64,000 nucleotides of DNA from Novosphingobium piscinae (GTDB lineage Bacteria > Pseudomonadota > Alphaproteobacteria > Sphingomonadales > Sphingomonadaceae), in assembly GCF_014230355.1 (NCBI RefSeq), contig NZ_JACLAX010000006.1, forward strand, positions 1 to 64,000. Reading direction: 5' to 3'. Position 1 is the stretch's first letter, and each line of letters begins with the position of its first letter. Below are positions 32,085-40,373 of this stretch, piece after piece. The notes below the pieces were generated by a model. The model was given only the letters and a program-made list of their open reading frames with translations. It was not told the origin of the DNA and searched no databases. Both the position numbers and the translations under genes were made by a program.

Positions 32085-33091
32085 CACGCGATCTTGAGCA
32101 CGAGCTTGCCGGTATTGGCCCCGGTGAACAGGCGCATGAACGCCTCGTAGGCGTTCTCCAGCCCTTCCTGCACGTCCTCGTCGATGCGCAGACGCCCCTC
32201 TGCCATCCATTGCGCCATGACCGCCCCGGCCTCGGCGAAGCGCGGGGCATAATCCATGATCAGATAGCCGTAGAGCGTGGCCTGCTGGGTGAGAATCGGC
32301 CACAGGTTGCGCAGGCCATACTTCTCGGCGAGGTTGTACTCGCTGATCAGGCCGCACAGCACGATCCGGGCATGCTTGGCGAGATTGAGCATCTCGGCAT
32401 CCATCACGGTGCCGCCGACATTCTCGAACACGATGTTCACGCCGCCGGGGGCGGCAGCGCGGATTTCGGCGGCCAGCTCGGTCACCGACTTGCCCTTGTA
32501 GTCGATCGCCACATCGAAGCCGTAGTCGGTCAGCAGCCGTCGGCACTTGTCCGGGCCGCCGGCGATGCCGATCGTGCGGCAGCCGACGATCTTGCCGATC
32601 TGGCCGACAGCCGAGCCGACCGCGCCGGCCGCGCCCGAAACGAGCAGCACCTCGCCGGGCTGGGGCTTGGCGACCTCAAGCAGCCCGAAGTAGCCGGTCA
32701 GCCCGACCGCGCCCATGGCCGAAAGGAACAGCGAGGGCGAGGCGACCTGCGTGACGTCGACCTTCATCGTGAAGCCGCCCGGCGCGCACACCGAGTAGTC
32801 CTCGATGCCATTGAGCCCCATCACCCAGTCTCCGGGCCGGAACTCGGGATTGTCCGAGGCGTGGACCACGCCGACGGTGGTGGCCCGCACGGGATCGCCC
32901 AGCGCGATCGGCGGCATATAGCTGGGGGCATCGTCCATCCAGCCGCGCTGGGCTGGATCAAGCGAGCAATAGTGGTTGCGCACGACCAGTCCGCCCGGCG
33001 GCGGGGTGGGGACCGGTGCCTCGACCAGGGCGAAGTCCGCGGGCACGGGCACGCCATGGGGGCGGCGCGCCAGCAGGAAGCGGCGGTTCAT
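32084..33091 (-). CDS. Zinc-independent MDR oxidoreductase (PTGR/CurA-like)
   Basis: This 335-residue ene-reductase-type MDR has RRFLLARRPHGVPVPADF, DPAQRGWMDD, VSGAAGAVGSAVGQIGKI and GGPDKCRRL for NADP binding, IVFENVGG, and YGYLIMDYAPRF. It is clearly paralogous to the 30308 gene two positions downstream, though only moderately similar, so the duplication is old. It heads the MDR-SDR-MDR operon and is divergent from the TonB receptor at 33255, with a candidate regulatory box in the 163-bp gap. It is probably a cytosolic NADPH-dependent double-bond reductase. Confidence 0.9.
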   Translation of the reverse strand: MNRRFLLARRPHGVPVPADFALVEAPVPTPPPGGLVVRNHYCSLDPAQRGWMDDAPSYMPPIALGDPVRATTVGVVHASDNPEFRPGDWVMGLNGIEDYSVCAPGGFTMKVDVTQVASPSLFLSAMGAVGLTGYFGLLEVAKPQPGEVLLVSGAAGAVGSAVGQIGKIVGCRTIGIAGGPDKCRRLLTDYGFDVAIDYKGKSVTELAAEIRAAAPGGVNIVFENVGGTVMDAEMLNLAKHARIVLCGLISEYNLAEKYGLRNLWPILTQQATLYGYLIMDYAPRFAEAGAVMAQWMAEGRLRIDEDVQEGLENAYEAFMRLFTGANTGKLVLKIA

Positions 33092-33152
33092 CGGTTGCGG
33101 GTCCTCTCTCCAAGTCCGGTCCGCGACACTCGCCAACCGGCGCGCATCGCGC

Positions 33153-33172
33153 ACCTGTGACAATTGGCAGTT
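33153..33172. promoter_or_regulatory. Candidate 20-bp lux-box-like site
   Basis: ACCTGTGACAATTGGCAGTT fits CTG-N10-CAG and ACCT-N12-AG. It lies 62 bp upstream of the minus-strand MDR start and 83 bp upstream of the TonB-receptor start, so it could control both. The left arm ACCTGTGACA is identical to that at 39447. Confidence 0.35.
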
Positions 33173-33254
33173 AAGCTGCCCGGGCAATTCATTGCATAGC
33201 CATGATCGACGCAAGTCGCCGACGGGACAAGGCCGTCCAGGGAGAGGGTTTACC

Positions 33255-35597
33255 ATGAGCAGCTCGTTTATCCGGAGCGTGGTTGTTGCCGCGCTTGCTA
33301 CGTCCGCATTCGCCGGGATCACCGCCCCGGCCCTGGCCCAGGAGGCGCAGGCTTCGGCCGACGCAACCGAAGCCGGCGAGATCATCGTCACGGCTCGCCG
33401 CCGCGACGAGACGCTCTCGACCACTCCGGTCGCGATCACCGCGGTCAACACGGCGATGCTCGAGGCCAAGGCCGCGGTGAACATCGGCGACCTGCAGGGC
33501 GCCGCCCCGGGCCTGCTCATCACCCAACAGAATTCGGGCGCGCAGGCCGCCAACATCTCGATCCGCGGCCTGACCTATGCCGACATCGAGAAGTCGCAGA
33601 CCCCGACCGTGGGCGTGCTGGTCGACGGCGTGGTGATCGGCACCAACACCGGCCAGCTGCAGGATGCCTTCGACGTGGCCCAGCTGGAAGTGCTGCGCGG
33701 CCCGCAGGGCACCCTGTTCGGTGCCAACACGATCGGCGGCGTGATCAACATCCAGCGCTCGAAGCCGACGATGGAGCCCGGCTTCAAGGGCGAGGTGAGC
33801 TATGGCCGCTGGAACACGTGGTCGGCCAAGGGCATCCTCAACTATGGGGATGGCAGCACCTGGGGCGTCAAGGCCTGGTACTTCCACAACCAGACCGACG
33901 GCTTCTACAACAACGTGATCCGCAACCGTGCCGCCGGCTGGAGCAAGGCCGACAACTACGGCGCCTCGCTGCTGTTCATGCCGGCCGGTTCGGACTTCGA
34001 CCTCCAGCTGACCGTCGCCAACGTGGTCCAGAGCTTCGAGCCGGTGGTGGCCAACATCACCCGGACGGGCGAAGTGTTCTGCGGCTTTATCCCGACCAAT
34101 GAATGCAATCGCAACAACACGACCGACGTCTACACCGTGTTCAACGCCGACGCCGAGAGCACCTACCGGGCACCTGAAGCCACCCTGACGATGAACTATC
34201 AGGCCGGCGAGGTGAAGCTGACCTCGATCACTGGCTGGCGCAAGAGCAAGGAGGCGCAGACCCAGGACTTTGACGGTTCGTCCGCCGATCTCTACTACGT
34301 CGACCGCCGCCAGAACTATGAACAGTGGAGCCAGGAGCTCCGCGCCGCGGGCCAGCTGTTCACCGGGCTCGACTACGTGGTTGGCGGGTTCTTCTTCAAG
34401 TCCAACTACGACCTGACGCAGTGGTCGCGCGTGTTCGGCTTCTCGCCCAACACCCCGCCCACCCTGTTTGACCGCAACGCCCAGCGCGTGGAAGGCAAGA
34501 CCGAGAGCTACGCGGTGTTCGGCGACTTCAACTGGGCCGTGGCCGACAAGTGGCGCGTCTCGTTCGGCGGCCGCTGGAGCCACGACAACAAGCAGCTGTG
34601 GAACGGCTTTGCGCCCAACGTGTTGGTCGCTCCCGGCAACAACACCCGCAGCCAGTTCGCCGCGGTGGGTTCGGGCAATGCCAACTTCAACCGCTTCACG
34701 CCGAAGATCGGGGTCGACTATCGGCCGAACAGCGACGTGATGCTCTACGCGAGCTGGTCGCGCGGCTATCGTTCAGGCGGTTTCAGCCCGCGCGCGGCGA
34801 CGGCGGCCACGGCCAGCACCCCGTTCCAGCCCGAGACCGTCGATGCCTTCGAGGTCGGCGCCAAGCTGGCGGCGTTCGATCGCCGGCTCGAGCTCAACCT
34901 GGCCGGCTTCGTGTCCGACTACAAAGACATGCAGCAGAACCTGACCGTGCCCGGCGGTCCCACCGGCAACCAGACGATCACCGGCAATGTCGCCGGCGGC
35001 GCCCTGATCAAGGGCCTCGAGGGCGACTTCTCGCTGCGTGCCGCGGAAGGGCTGCGGATCACCGGTTCGGCCTCGATCATGGACTCGAACTTCCGCAACT
35101 TCGTGACCTGCGGCGTCTATGGCGGTACCGGCACCCTGGCCGCCAACAGCTGCGGTGCCGGACTGGTGCCGACCGACTTCAGCGGCAACCGGCTGATCTA
35201 CGCGCCCAGCTTCACCAGCTCGCTCAACATCGAGCACACCCTGCCGACCAGCTTCGGCAAGGTTGTGACCAACGTCGGCTGGCGCCACATCAGCCCCTAT
35301 GACCAGCAGCTGTCGGTCCAGTCGACCACCGACATCCGCAACAGCAGCGGCGCGGTCACCCAGGTGCGGGTCAACGGCAACGACACGCGGGTCCGCACGG
35401 TCACCCAGAACCTGGTCGACGCGAGCATGACCTTCAACTTCAAGCTCTCGACCGCCGATGCCTACGTCCGCGTGTTCGGGCGCAATCTTGCCGACGTGCG
35501 CACCACCACCCACGCCTTCACCGTGGCCGGGCTGTGGTCGTTCGCCATGGCGCTCGAGCCGCGCACCTTCGGCGGCACGCTGGGCGTGAAGTTCTGA
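33255..35597 (+). CDS. TonB-dependent receptor (catabolic region)
   Basis: This 780-residue outer-membrane receptor has a signal peptide ending at about ALAQ-EA (residues 1-28), a TonB-box-like GEIIVTARR segment, a plug domain (about 50-165; VAITAVNTAML, NISIRGLTYAD, EVLRGPQGTLFG) and a 22-strand barrel ending with the aromatic-Phe terminus GTLGVKF. It imports a substrate with energy from TonB-ExbB-ExbD. Its placement in the oxygenase/SDR region suggests uptake of the hydrophobic or glycosylated growth substrate rather than iron. GGGAGAGGG precedes the ATG. A strong terminator follows. Confidence 0.93.
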   Translation: MSSSFIRSVVVAALATSAFAGITAPALAQEAQASADATEAGEIIVTARRRDETLSTTPVAITAVNTAMLEAKAAVNIGDLQGAAPGLLITQQNSGAQAANISIRGLTYADIEKSQTPTVGVLVDGVVIGTNTGQLQDAFDVAQLEVLRGPQGTLFGANTIGGVINIQRSKPTMEPGFKGEVSYGRWNTWSAKGILNYGDGSTWGVKAWYFHNQTDGFYNNVIRNRAAGWSKADNYGASLLFMPAGSDFDLQLTVANVVQSFEPVVANITRTGEVFCGFIPTNECNRNNTTDVYTVFNADAESTYRAPEATLTMNYQAGEVKLTSITGWRKSKEAQTQDFDGSSADLYYVDRRQNYEQWSQELRAAGQLFTGLDYVVGGFFFKSNYDLTQWSRVFGFSPNTPPTLFDRNAQRVEGKTESYAVFGDFNWAVADKWRVSFGGRWSHDNKQLWNGFAPNVLVAPGNNTRSQFAAVGSGNANFNRFTPKIGVDYRPNSDVMLYASWSRGYRSGGFSPRAATAATASTPFQPETVDAFEVGAKLAAFDRRLELNLAGFVSDYKDMQQNLTVPGGPTGNQTITGNVAGGALIKGLEGDFSLRAAEGLRITGSASIMDSNFRNFVTCGVYGGTGTLAANSCGAGLVPTDFSGNRLIYAPSFTSSLNIEHTLPTSFGKVVTNVGWRHISPYDQQLSVQSTTDIRNSSGAVTQVRVNGNDTRVRTVTQNLVDASMTFNFKLSTADAYVRVFGRNLADVRTTTHAFTVAGLWSFAMALEPRTFGGTLGVKF

Positions 35598-35625
35598 TCG
35601 CCCGTCGATAGACACCACCCTTGCC

Positions 35626-35663
35626 GGGGGCGCGGCCGGAAACCCGGACGCGCCCCCCTTTTT
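35626..35663 (+). terminator. Rho-independent terminator after the TonB receptor
   Basis: GGGGGCGCGGCCGG (35626-35639) pairs with CCCGGACGCGCCCCC (35643-35657) with one mismatch, closing a short AAAC-type loop, followed by TTTTT. It lies 29 bp after the receptor stop and 29 bp before the next SDR start, so that SDR probably relies on read-through or its own weak promoter. Confidence 0.9.
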
Positions 35664-35691
35664 CTTTGAGGACACAGGCGGAGGAGACAGC

Positions 35692-36471
35692 ATGGCGCGT
35701 TTGCAGGGAAAGATCGCACTGGTGACCGGCGGAGCCTCGGTACCCGGACTGGGCAGCGCCACCGCGGTCCGCTTCGCCGAGGAGGGGGCGACGGTGATCG
35801 TCACCGACCGCGACGGGGCGGGGGCCGAACGGGTCGCCGCCGGGATCCGCGCGGCCGGGGGCCAGGCCACCGCCCATGCCCATGACGTGACCAGCGAGGC
35901 CGACTGGGACCGCGTGATGGCGGCGATCGAGACTGCCCACGGCAAGCTCGACGTGCTGGTCAACAATGCCGGCATCGCCGTGCTGCGGATGATCGAGGAC
36001 CTCACCGCCGAGGACTGGCAGCTGCAGAACCGGGTCAATCTCGACAGTGTCTTCTACGGCAGCCGCCGCGCCGTCATCGCCATGCGCCGGGCCATCGCGG
36101 CCGGGCGGCAGAGCACCGGTTCGATCATCAACATCTCGTCGGTTGCCGGGCTGGCCGGGGTGCCGGGGTGCGGCGCCTATGCCGCGGCCAAGGGGGGGGT
36201 GCGGCTGTTCTCCAAGGTGGTTGCGATGGAATGCGCCAAGGATCAGATCCGCTGCAACTCGGTCCATCCCGGGATGATCCTGACCAACATGCAGGGCGTC
36301 GCCGCCGAGGACAATGCAGCCAACTACGACGCCACCGTAGCGCTGATCCCGATGGGCTACATGGGCGATCCCAGCGACATCGCCAACATGAACCTGTTCC
36401 TCGCCTCGGACGAGGCGCGCTATGTCACCGGCGCCGAGTTCGTGGTCGATGGCGGGATGATGGCGCACTGA
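35692..36471 (+). CDS. Short-chain dehydrogenase/reductase
   Basis: This 259-residue SDR has VTGGASVPGLGSATA (a two-residue expansion in the glycine motif), TDRDGAG, NNAGIA, NISSVAGLAG and YAAAK, and ends with TGAEFVVDGGMMAH. GCGGAGGAGA precedes the ATG. It is separated from the TonB receptor by a terminator, yet its start lies only 95 bp after that stop. Its sequence resembles hydroxysteroid or cyclic-alcohol dehydrogenase-type SDRs; the substrate is unknown. Confidence 0.9.
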   Translation: MARLQGKIALVTGGASVPGLGSATAVRFAEEGATVIVTDRDGAGAERVAAGIRAAGGQATAHAHDVTSEADWDRVMAAIETAHGKLDVLVNNAGIAVLRMIEDLTAEDWQLQNRVNLDSVFYGSRRAVIAMRRAIAAGRQSTGSIINISSVAGLAGVPGCGAYAAAKGGVRLFSKVVAMECAKDQIRCNSVHPGMILTNMQGVAAEDNAANYDATVALIPMGYMGDPSDIANMNLFLASDEARYVTGAEFVVDGGMMAH

Positions 36472-36732
36472 GGGCGGTGACCCAAGCTGGCGGCCGCTTT
36501 CGAACGACCGTTGGCGCCTGCAGCGGACATCCAGGGCCTTCCCGATTTTGCGCAGCACAACCGGGGAGGGGGACCGCGCTGCCGCAGGCAGCGGGGTGGA
36601 GGGGGACAGCAACCTGGCCCCTCCGTCAGCCGCCTGCGGCGGCCGACACCTCCCCCTTTGCGCCCTCCGGGCGAAAACGGGGAGCATCGAAGAATGTCCG
36701 CTACCCACCCGACCCGAGCATTACCCCTCCTC

Positions 36733-36826
36733 CATCGTCGCCCCGGCCTTGAGCCGGGGCAGGGCTTGCTTGGCAACGGCTGGGGAAGAACAGCCCTGTC
36801 CCGGGTCAAGCCCGGGACGACGATGG
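36733..36826. repeat. Interspersed hairpin repeat (CGTCGCCCCGGCC type), copy 2
   Basis: CATCGTCGCCCCGGCCTTGA ... TCAAGCCCGGGACGACGATG are mutually complementary ends of a roughly 94-bp element. It lies in the 667-bp gap 36472-37138, which contains no convincing gene; the first 260 bp of that gap show only short G/C-rich repeats (for example CGAACGACCGTTGGCGCC, also seen near 47839). Confidence 0.8.
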
Positions 36827-36847
36827 GGAGAAATGGCAGAAACCGCC

Positions 36848-37112
36848 CGATTACTGCCCTGAATCCCAGGCGCCTTCCGCACCCAACCTCGCTCAGCCTG
36901 AGCCTGTCGAAGCCTGCCCTGAGCTTCGCCGAAGGGGCCAAACGCCGGCATCGGCCCCATGTTCCTGCGACCGCGCCTTCCGGCGGAAGCGCTGCCAATC
37001 CCTAGCTCGTCCGCCGTGCGTGGGCTTCGACAGGCTCAGCCTGAGCGGGGTTGGGGGATGGCCGCTTGCGGTGCTGACGCGTCTGTCGGCCCTTCCCGCT
37101 AACGCCCGCTTC
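36848..37112 (-). repeat. Long intergenic repeat, inverted copy of 27680-27922
   Basis: Reading the minus strand gives the same series of blocks as at 27680-27922: GGGCCGACAGACGCGTCAGC, CAGGCTGAGCCTGTCGAAGC, GCGCTTCCGCCGGAAGGCGC, then GCTGAGCGAGGTTGGG and ATTCAGGGCAG. This copy has an extra short internal CTGAGCTTCGCCGAAGG hairpin. Because the two are inverted, recombination between them would flip the intervening 9 kb rather than delete it. Confidence 0.85.
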
Positions 37113-37138
37113 CCACCAAATCCAGCCGCTAGCGCGCG

Positions 37139-37948
37139 TCAGGTGTCGGGCCGGGCCTCCGCCACCCAGCGGATCGCGTTCTCGACCAGCCGGCGGTAGT
37201 CCGGGCTGTCGTAGGCCGAAGGCCCGTCACCGGGTTGGAGGTAGACCAGCCGGCTCGCCAGCGCCTGCTTGGCCCAGCCGATCACGCCGGCGCCGGGCGG
37301 GTGGTGCCAGCCGGTGTTGCTGAACATCTCGCCCTTGACCGCAAGCTCGGCCGACCAGAAGGCGTCATCAGCAAAGCGCGCCGACGAGTGCAGCAGCGGC
37401 ACCGCGCCTTCGGGCAGCATGGGGCAGAGGTAGAGCTCGTCGGTCAGGGTAAAGCTGGCGGGCAGGCCAGCGGTGACCGGGTGGCCCGGGGCGACCGCGA
37501 TGTCATGCGTCACCTCGTGACGATAGCCGCTGTCCGGCCAGTCGGTGCCGGCGAAGCGGCCCGGGCGATAGAAGAACTGTCCGCCCAGCCAATCATGGTA
37601 CTCGGCCCAGGTCGGCCAGCCGGCCAGGGCATGGTGCAGTGCGACCACGCCCTTGCCCGCTTCCAGCAGGGCGCGGAAGCCAGCCTGCAGTGCGGGTGAG
37701 GGGTCGCGGTACTGCGGCGCGTGCTGCGGGGCCTCGAAATCGAGGCCGGGCATGTCGTAGAGCACCAGCGCGTCGAACCCGCGCATCGCCTCGGGGTTCA
37801 TCAGCAGCGCGGCGGCCGGCTGATCGACCATGGTCGCGGCGATCCCCTCCATCGCCTGGAACATCGCGTCGAAGGCCGTCCGGTCGAAGGGGTGGCCGCG
37901 CACGGCGACGAGGCACTGCACCGGGGCGCGGTGGCGGATGATCGGCAT
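37139..37948 (-). CDS. ThuA-like domain protein (MDR-coupled)
   Basis: This 269-residue ThuA-like protein has QCLVAVRGHPFDRTAFDAMF, DALVLYDMPGLDF, GKGVVALHHALAGWPTW, YHDWLGGQFFYRPG, HPVTAGLPASFTLTDELY and a C-terminal LVENAIRWVAEA. No glutaminase Cys is present. The HHALAGWxxWxxYxxxxGG region is the hallmark of the family and likely the ligand site. It shares one base with the upstream MDR stop (TGATG), so it is strictly coupled. It differs strongly from the 14563 and 48345 ThuA proteins, so the three are separate lineages, not tandem duplicates. Confidence 0.85.
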   Translation of the reverse strand: MPIIRHRAPVQCLVAVRGHPFDRTAFDAMFQAMEGIAATMVDQPAAALLMNPEAMRGFDALVLYDMPGLDFEAPQHAPQYRDPSPALQAGFRALLEAGKGVVALHHALAGWPTWAEYHDWLGGQFFYRPGRFAGTDWPDSGYRHEVTHDIAVAPGHPVTAGLPASFTLTDELYLCPMLPEGAVPLLHSSARFADDAFWSAELAVKGEMFSNTGWHHPPGAGVIGWAKQALASRLVYLQPGDGPSAYDSPDYRRLVENAIRWVAEARPDT

Positions 37949-38958
37949 CAGTCGGTCACCCGCACGATCACCTTGCCGATGTTGCCGCCGCGCAGCATGT
38001 GCGCATAGGCGTCGAGCACGCGCTCGATCCCGCTCCATTCATCGAAGCGCAGCGCCAGCCGGCCCGCTCCGAGCCAGCCCTGCAGACGTGGCAGGAACTC
38101 GTCCCCGCGATGCAGGAAATCGGGCACGAAGAAGCCCTCGATGCGCAGCCGGCGCATCAGCACCTGGTCGAACCGCGCCGGGCCGGGCAGCGGTTCGTCG
38201 CGATCATAGGCCGCGACCATGCCGCACACCGCCACCCGGCCGTAATGGGCCATGTTGGGCAGGACGGCATCGAGCAGCGGCCCGCCGACATTGTCGAAAT
38301 AGGCATGGACCCCGCCGGGAATGGCCGCGAGCCGGGCGGCAACGTCCTCGCCGCGGTAGTCGATCGCCTGCTCGATCCCCAGCTCGTCCAGCAGATAGCG
38401 GCACTTGTCGGGTCCCCCGGCGATGCCGATCACGCGGGCCCCGAGGTTGCGGCCGATCTGGCAAGCCAGGCTCCCGGTAGCGCCGGCCGCGGCCGAGACG
38501 ACCAGCCATTCGCCAGGCTGGATCCGCGCCACCTCCTGCAACCCGGCCAGCGCGGTCCAGGCGTTGAGCCCCAGCGCGCCGAAGTGCTGGCGCAGATCGG
38601 CGAGGTCCCCGTCGACGGGTTCCAGCGCGGCCAGATCGGGCTGGACGGTCGACCATTCGGCCCATTGCCCGAACCCGCGCACCAGCGCGCCGGCCGGAAA
38701 GCGCGGATCGCGGCTTTCCTCCACGGTGCCCAGCACCAGCCCGGCCATCGGCTGACCCAACGGGAGCGGCGGCTGGTAGCCGTCGGTGCGCGGCCCCATC
38801 CACATCCGCGTGCCGGCATCCATCGACAGCCAGCGCGCGCGGACCCGCACCTCGCCGGGGGCAAGCGGCGCCAGCTCGGCCTCGTGCAGACTGAGCGCCG
38901 CGGCGAAGTCCTGGCCCTCGGGGTGACGATCGAGCCGCCACAGGCGGTTGCGTGTCAC
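37948..38958 (-). CDS. Zinc-independent MDR oxidoreductase (PTGR/CurA-like)
   Basis: This 336-residue NADP-dependent ene-reductase-type protein has RLDRHPEGQDFAAALSLHE, SMDAGTRMWMG, VSAAAGATGSLACQIGRNLG, GGPDKCRYL and YFDNVGG, and ends with GGNIGKVIVRV. It starts with GTG 3 bp after the SnoaL stop and runs into the ThuA gene. It is the third member of this MDR subfamily in the window. It is expected to reduce a conjugated C=C bond in the same pathway as its neighbours. Confidence 0.9.
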   Translation of the reverse strand: MTRNRLWRLDRHPEGQDFAAALSLHEAELAPLAPGEVRVRARWLSMDAGTRMWMGPRTDGYQPPLPLGQPMAGLVLGTVEESRDPRFPAGALVRGFGQWAEWSTVQPDLAALEPVDGDLADLRQHFGALGLNAWTALAGLQEVARIQPGEWLVVSAAAGATGSLACQIGRNLGARVIGIAGGPDKCRYLLDELGIEQAIDYRGEDVAARLAAIPGGVHAYFDNVGGPLLDAVLPNMAHYGRVAVCGMVAAYDRDEPLPGPARFDQVLMRRLRIEGFFVPDFLHRGDEFLPRLQGWLGAGRLALRFDEWSGIERVLDAYAHMLRGGNIGKVIVRVTD

Positions 38959-38961
38959 CCT

Positions 38962-39390
38962 TCAGCAGCCCTTGGGGGCCTGCTGGCGATGGATGTTGCG
39001 GAAGGTGCGTGACTGGAACAGCCAGCGGCCGTCACGCTTCACGCAGACGTCCTCGTAAACCCCGCGGTCGCGCTTGGTGGTCTCGCCCTGGTCGTAGACC
39101 TCGGAGGTGTAGCTGCGCACCTGCGCCCGGTCCCCGTCGATCTCGATCGAGCCGGGCCAGGCCTCGAACATGATCCCGGGGTAGTGCTTCATCGCCTCGA
39201 CCCACAGCGCGACGATCGCCGCGCGGCCATGCTGGGTGGGAAACTCGGGATAGTCGGGCATCGACCAGACTCCGTCCTCGGCCCAGGTGCTTCCCCAGGC
39301 CTCGGCATCGCAGCGGGTGACCGCATCGGCGTAGGTCTCGAGCAGTTCGCGGATGGCGAGGCGGTCTTCGGCGGGGCCGGTGAAGGGCAT
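38962..39390 (-). CDS. SnoaL/NTF2-like protein
   Basis: This 142-residue NTF2-like protein has GPAEDRLAIRELLETYADAV, CDAEAWGSTWAEDGVWSMPD, MKHYPGIMFEAW and GRWLFQSRTFRNIHRQ. The AEDGxW signature is common in SnoaL proteins of sphingomonad catabolic clusters. It may be an isomerase or dehydratase. It heads the operon SnoaL-MDR-ThuA on the minus strand; a candidate regulatory box lies 57 bp upstream, between it and the next SDR. Confidence 0.83.
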   Translation of the reverse strand: MPFTGPAEDRLAIRELLETYADAVTRCDAEAWGSTWAEDGVWSMPDYPEFPTQHGRAAIVALWVEAMKHYPGIMFEAWPGSIEIDGDRAQVRSYTSEVYDQGETTKRDRGVYEDVCVKRDGRWLFQSRTFRNIHRQQAPKGC

Positions 39391-39446
39391 GCAGTCTCTC
39401 CCGTTCGTGCTTTGGCGGCAGCCTAGCCTGACCGCGGTCGCGGCGA

Positions 39447-39466
39447 ACCTGTGACAGGTGCGAGGC
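39447..39466. promoter_or_regulatory. Candidate regulatory box with ACCTGTGACAGGT palindrome
   Basis: ACCTGTGACAGGTGCGAGGC contains a perfect ACCTGT-G-ACAGGT palindrome and also fits ACCT-N12-AGG over 20 bp. It lies 57-76 bp upstream of the SnoaL-MDR-ThuA operon, at the same distance as similar boxes at 25951 and 33153. Confidence 0.4.
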
Positions 39467-39493
39467 CTCTTCCGGTCCCGCGGCGGCCGCGCA

Positions 39494-40237
39494 TCACAGG
39501 GTCGATCCGCCGTCGATGCGGAATTCGGCGCCGGTGGCAAAGGCGGACTCGTCGCTGGCCAGGTAGACGCAGATCGCTGCGATCTCTTCGGGCTTGCCGA
39601 GCCGACCGATCGGATGGCTGGCGACGAACGAGCGGTAGAGCGCTTCGGGATCGTCGGACTGGGCGAGCACCTTGTCGATGATCGGGGTATGGATCGCGCC
39701 CGGATGGACCGAGTTGCAGCGGATCGGATAGCCCTGTCCGGCAAAGTGCAGCGCGCAGGACTTGGTGATGTGGGTCACCGCCGCCTTGGCGGCGTTGTAG
39801 GCCACCAGGTTGCCCTGGGCGCGGACCCCGGTCATCGACGACATGTTGATGATCGAGCCGCCGTGCTCGCGCATCAGCGGAATGACGTGCTTGCAGCCAA
39901 GGAAGACCCCGACCACGTCGATGTCGAATTCATGCCGCAGCTGCGCCAGCGTGACCTCCTCGATCGAGCCGAGCGTGGTGATCCCGGCATTGTTGACCAG
40001 CACGTCGAGCCGGTCGCAGGTGGCGAGGGCCGCCAGCCAGCTGGCCTCGTCCGACACGTCGAGCGGGATGAAACGGGCCGCGGTGCCGAGTTCTCCGGCA
40101 AGCGCCATGCCCCCGGCCTCGTCGATGTCGGCGATGATCACCGCGGCTCCCTCGGCCACGTAGCGCCGGACGATCGCCTCGCCGAGGCCCGAGGCGCCGC
40201 CGGTCACCAGCGCGATCTTTCCTGCCAGCCGTGTCAT
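39494..40237 (-). CDS. Short-chain dehydrogenase/reductase
   Basis: This 247-residue SDR has VTGGASGLG, IADIDEAGG (acidic, NAD preference expected), NNAGIT, NMSSMTGVRAQG, YNAAK and a C-terminal TGAEFRIDGGST. The ATG at 40237 directly precedes the Rossmann fold. It is monocistronic on the minus strand, divergent from the SnoaL-MDR pair at 40374. It resembles 3-hydroxysteroid/cyclohexanol-type SDRs. Confidence 0.9.
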   Translation of the reverse strand: MTRLAGKIALVTGGASGLGEAIVRRYVAEGAAVIIADIDEAGGMALAGELGTAARFIPLDVSDEASWLAALATCDRLDVLVNNAGITTLGSIEEVTLAQLRHEFDIDVVGVFLGCKHVIPLMREHGGSIINMSSMTGVRAQGNLVAYNAAKAAVTHITKSCALHFAGQGYPIRCNSVHPGAIHTPIIDKVLAQSDDPEALYRSFVASHPIGRLGKPEEIAAICVYLASDESAFATGAEFRIDGGSTL

Positions 40238-40373
40238 CGCTCCGGTCTCTCCCGCGGTTTGCCTGAGGTCGGAGCATAGCCGCTGTGGCAGTGCCGCCGC
40301 GCTAGCCATATCGCTAGGTTCGGCCGCGGGGCGAATCGCGGAAGGATGCCGGAAACACGGGAAAGGTGCCGCC

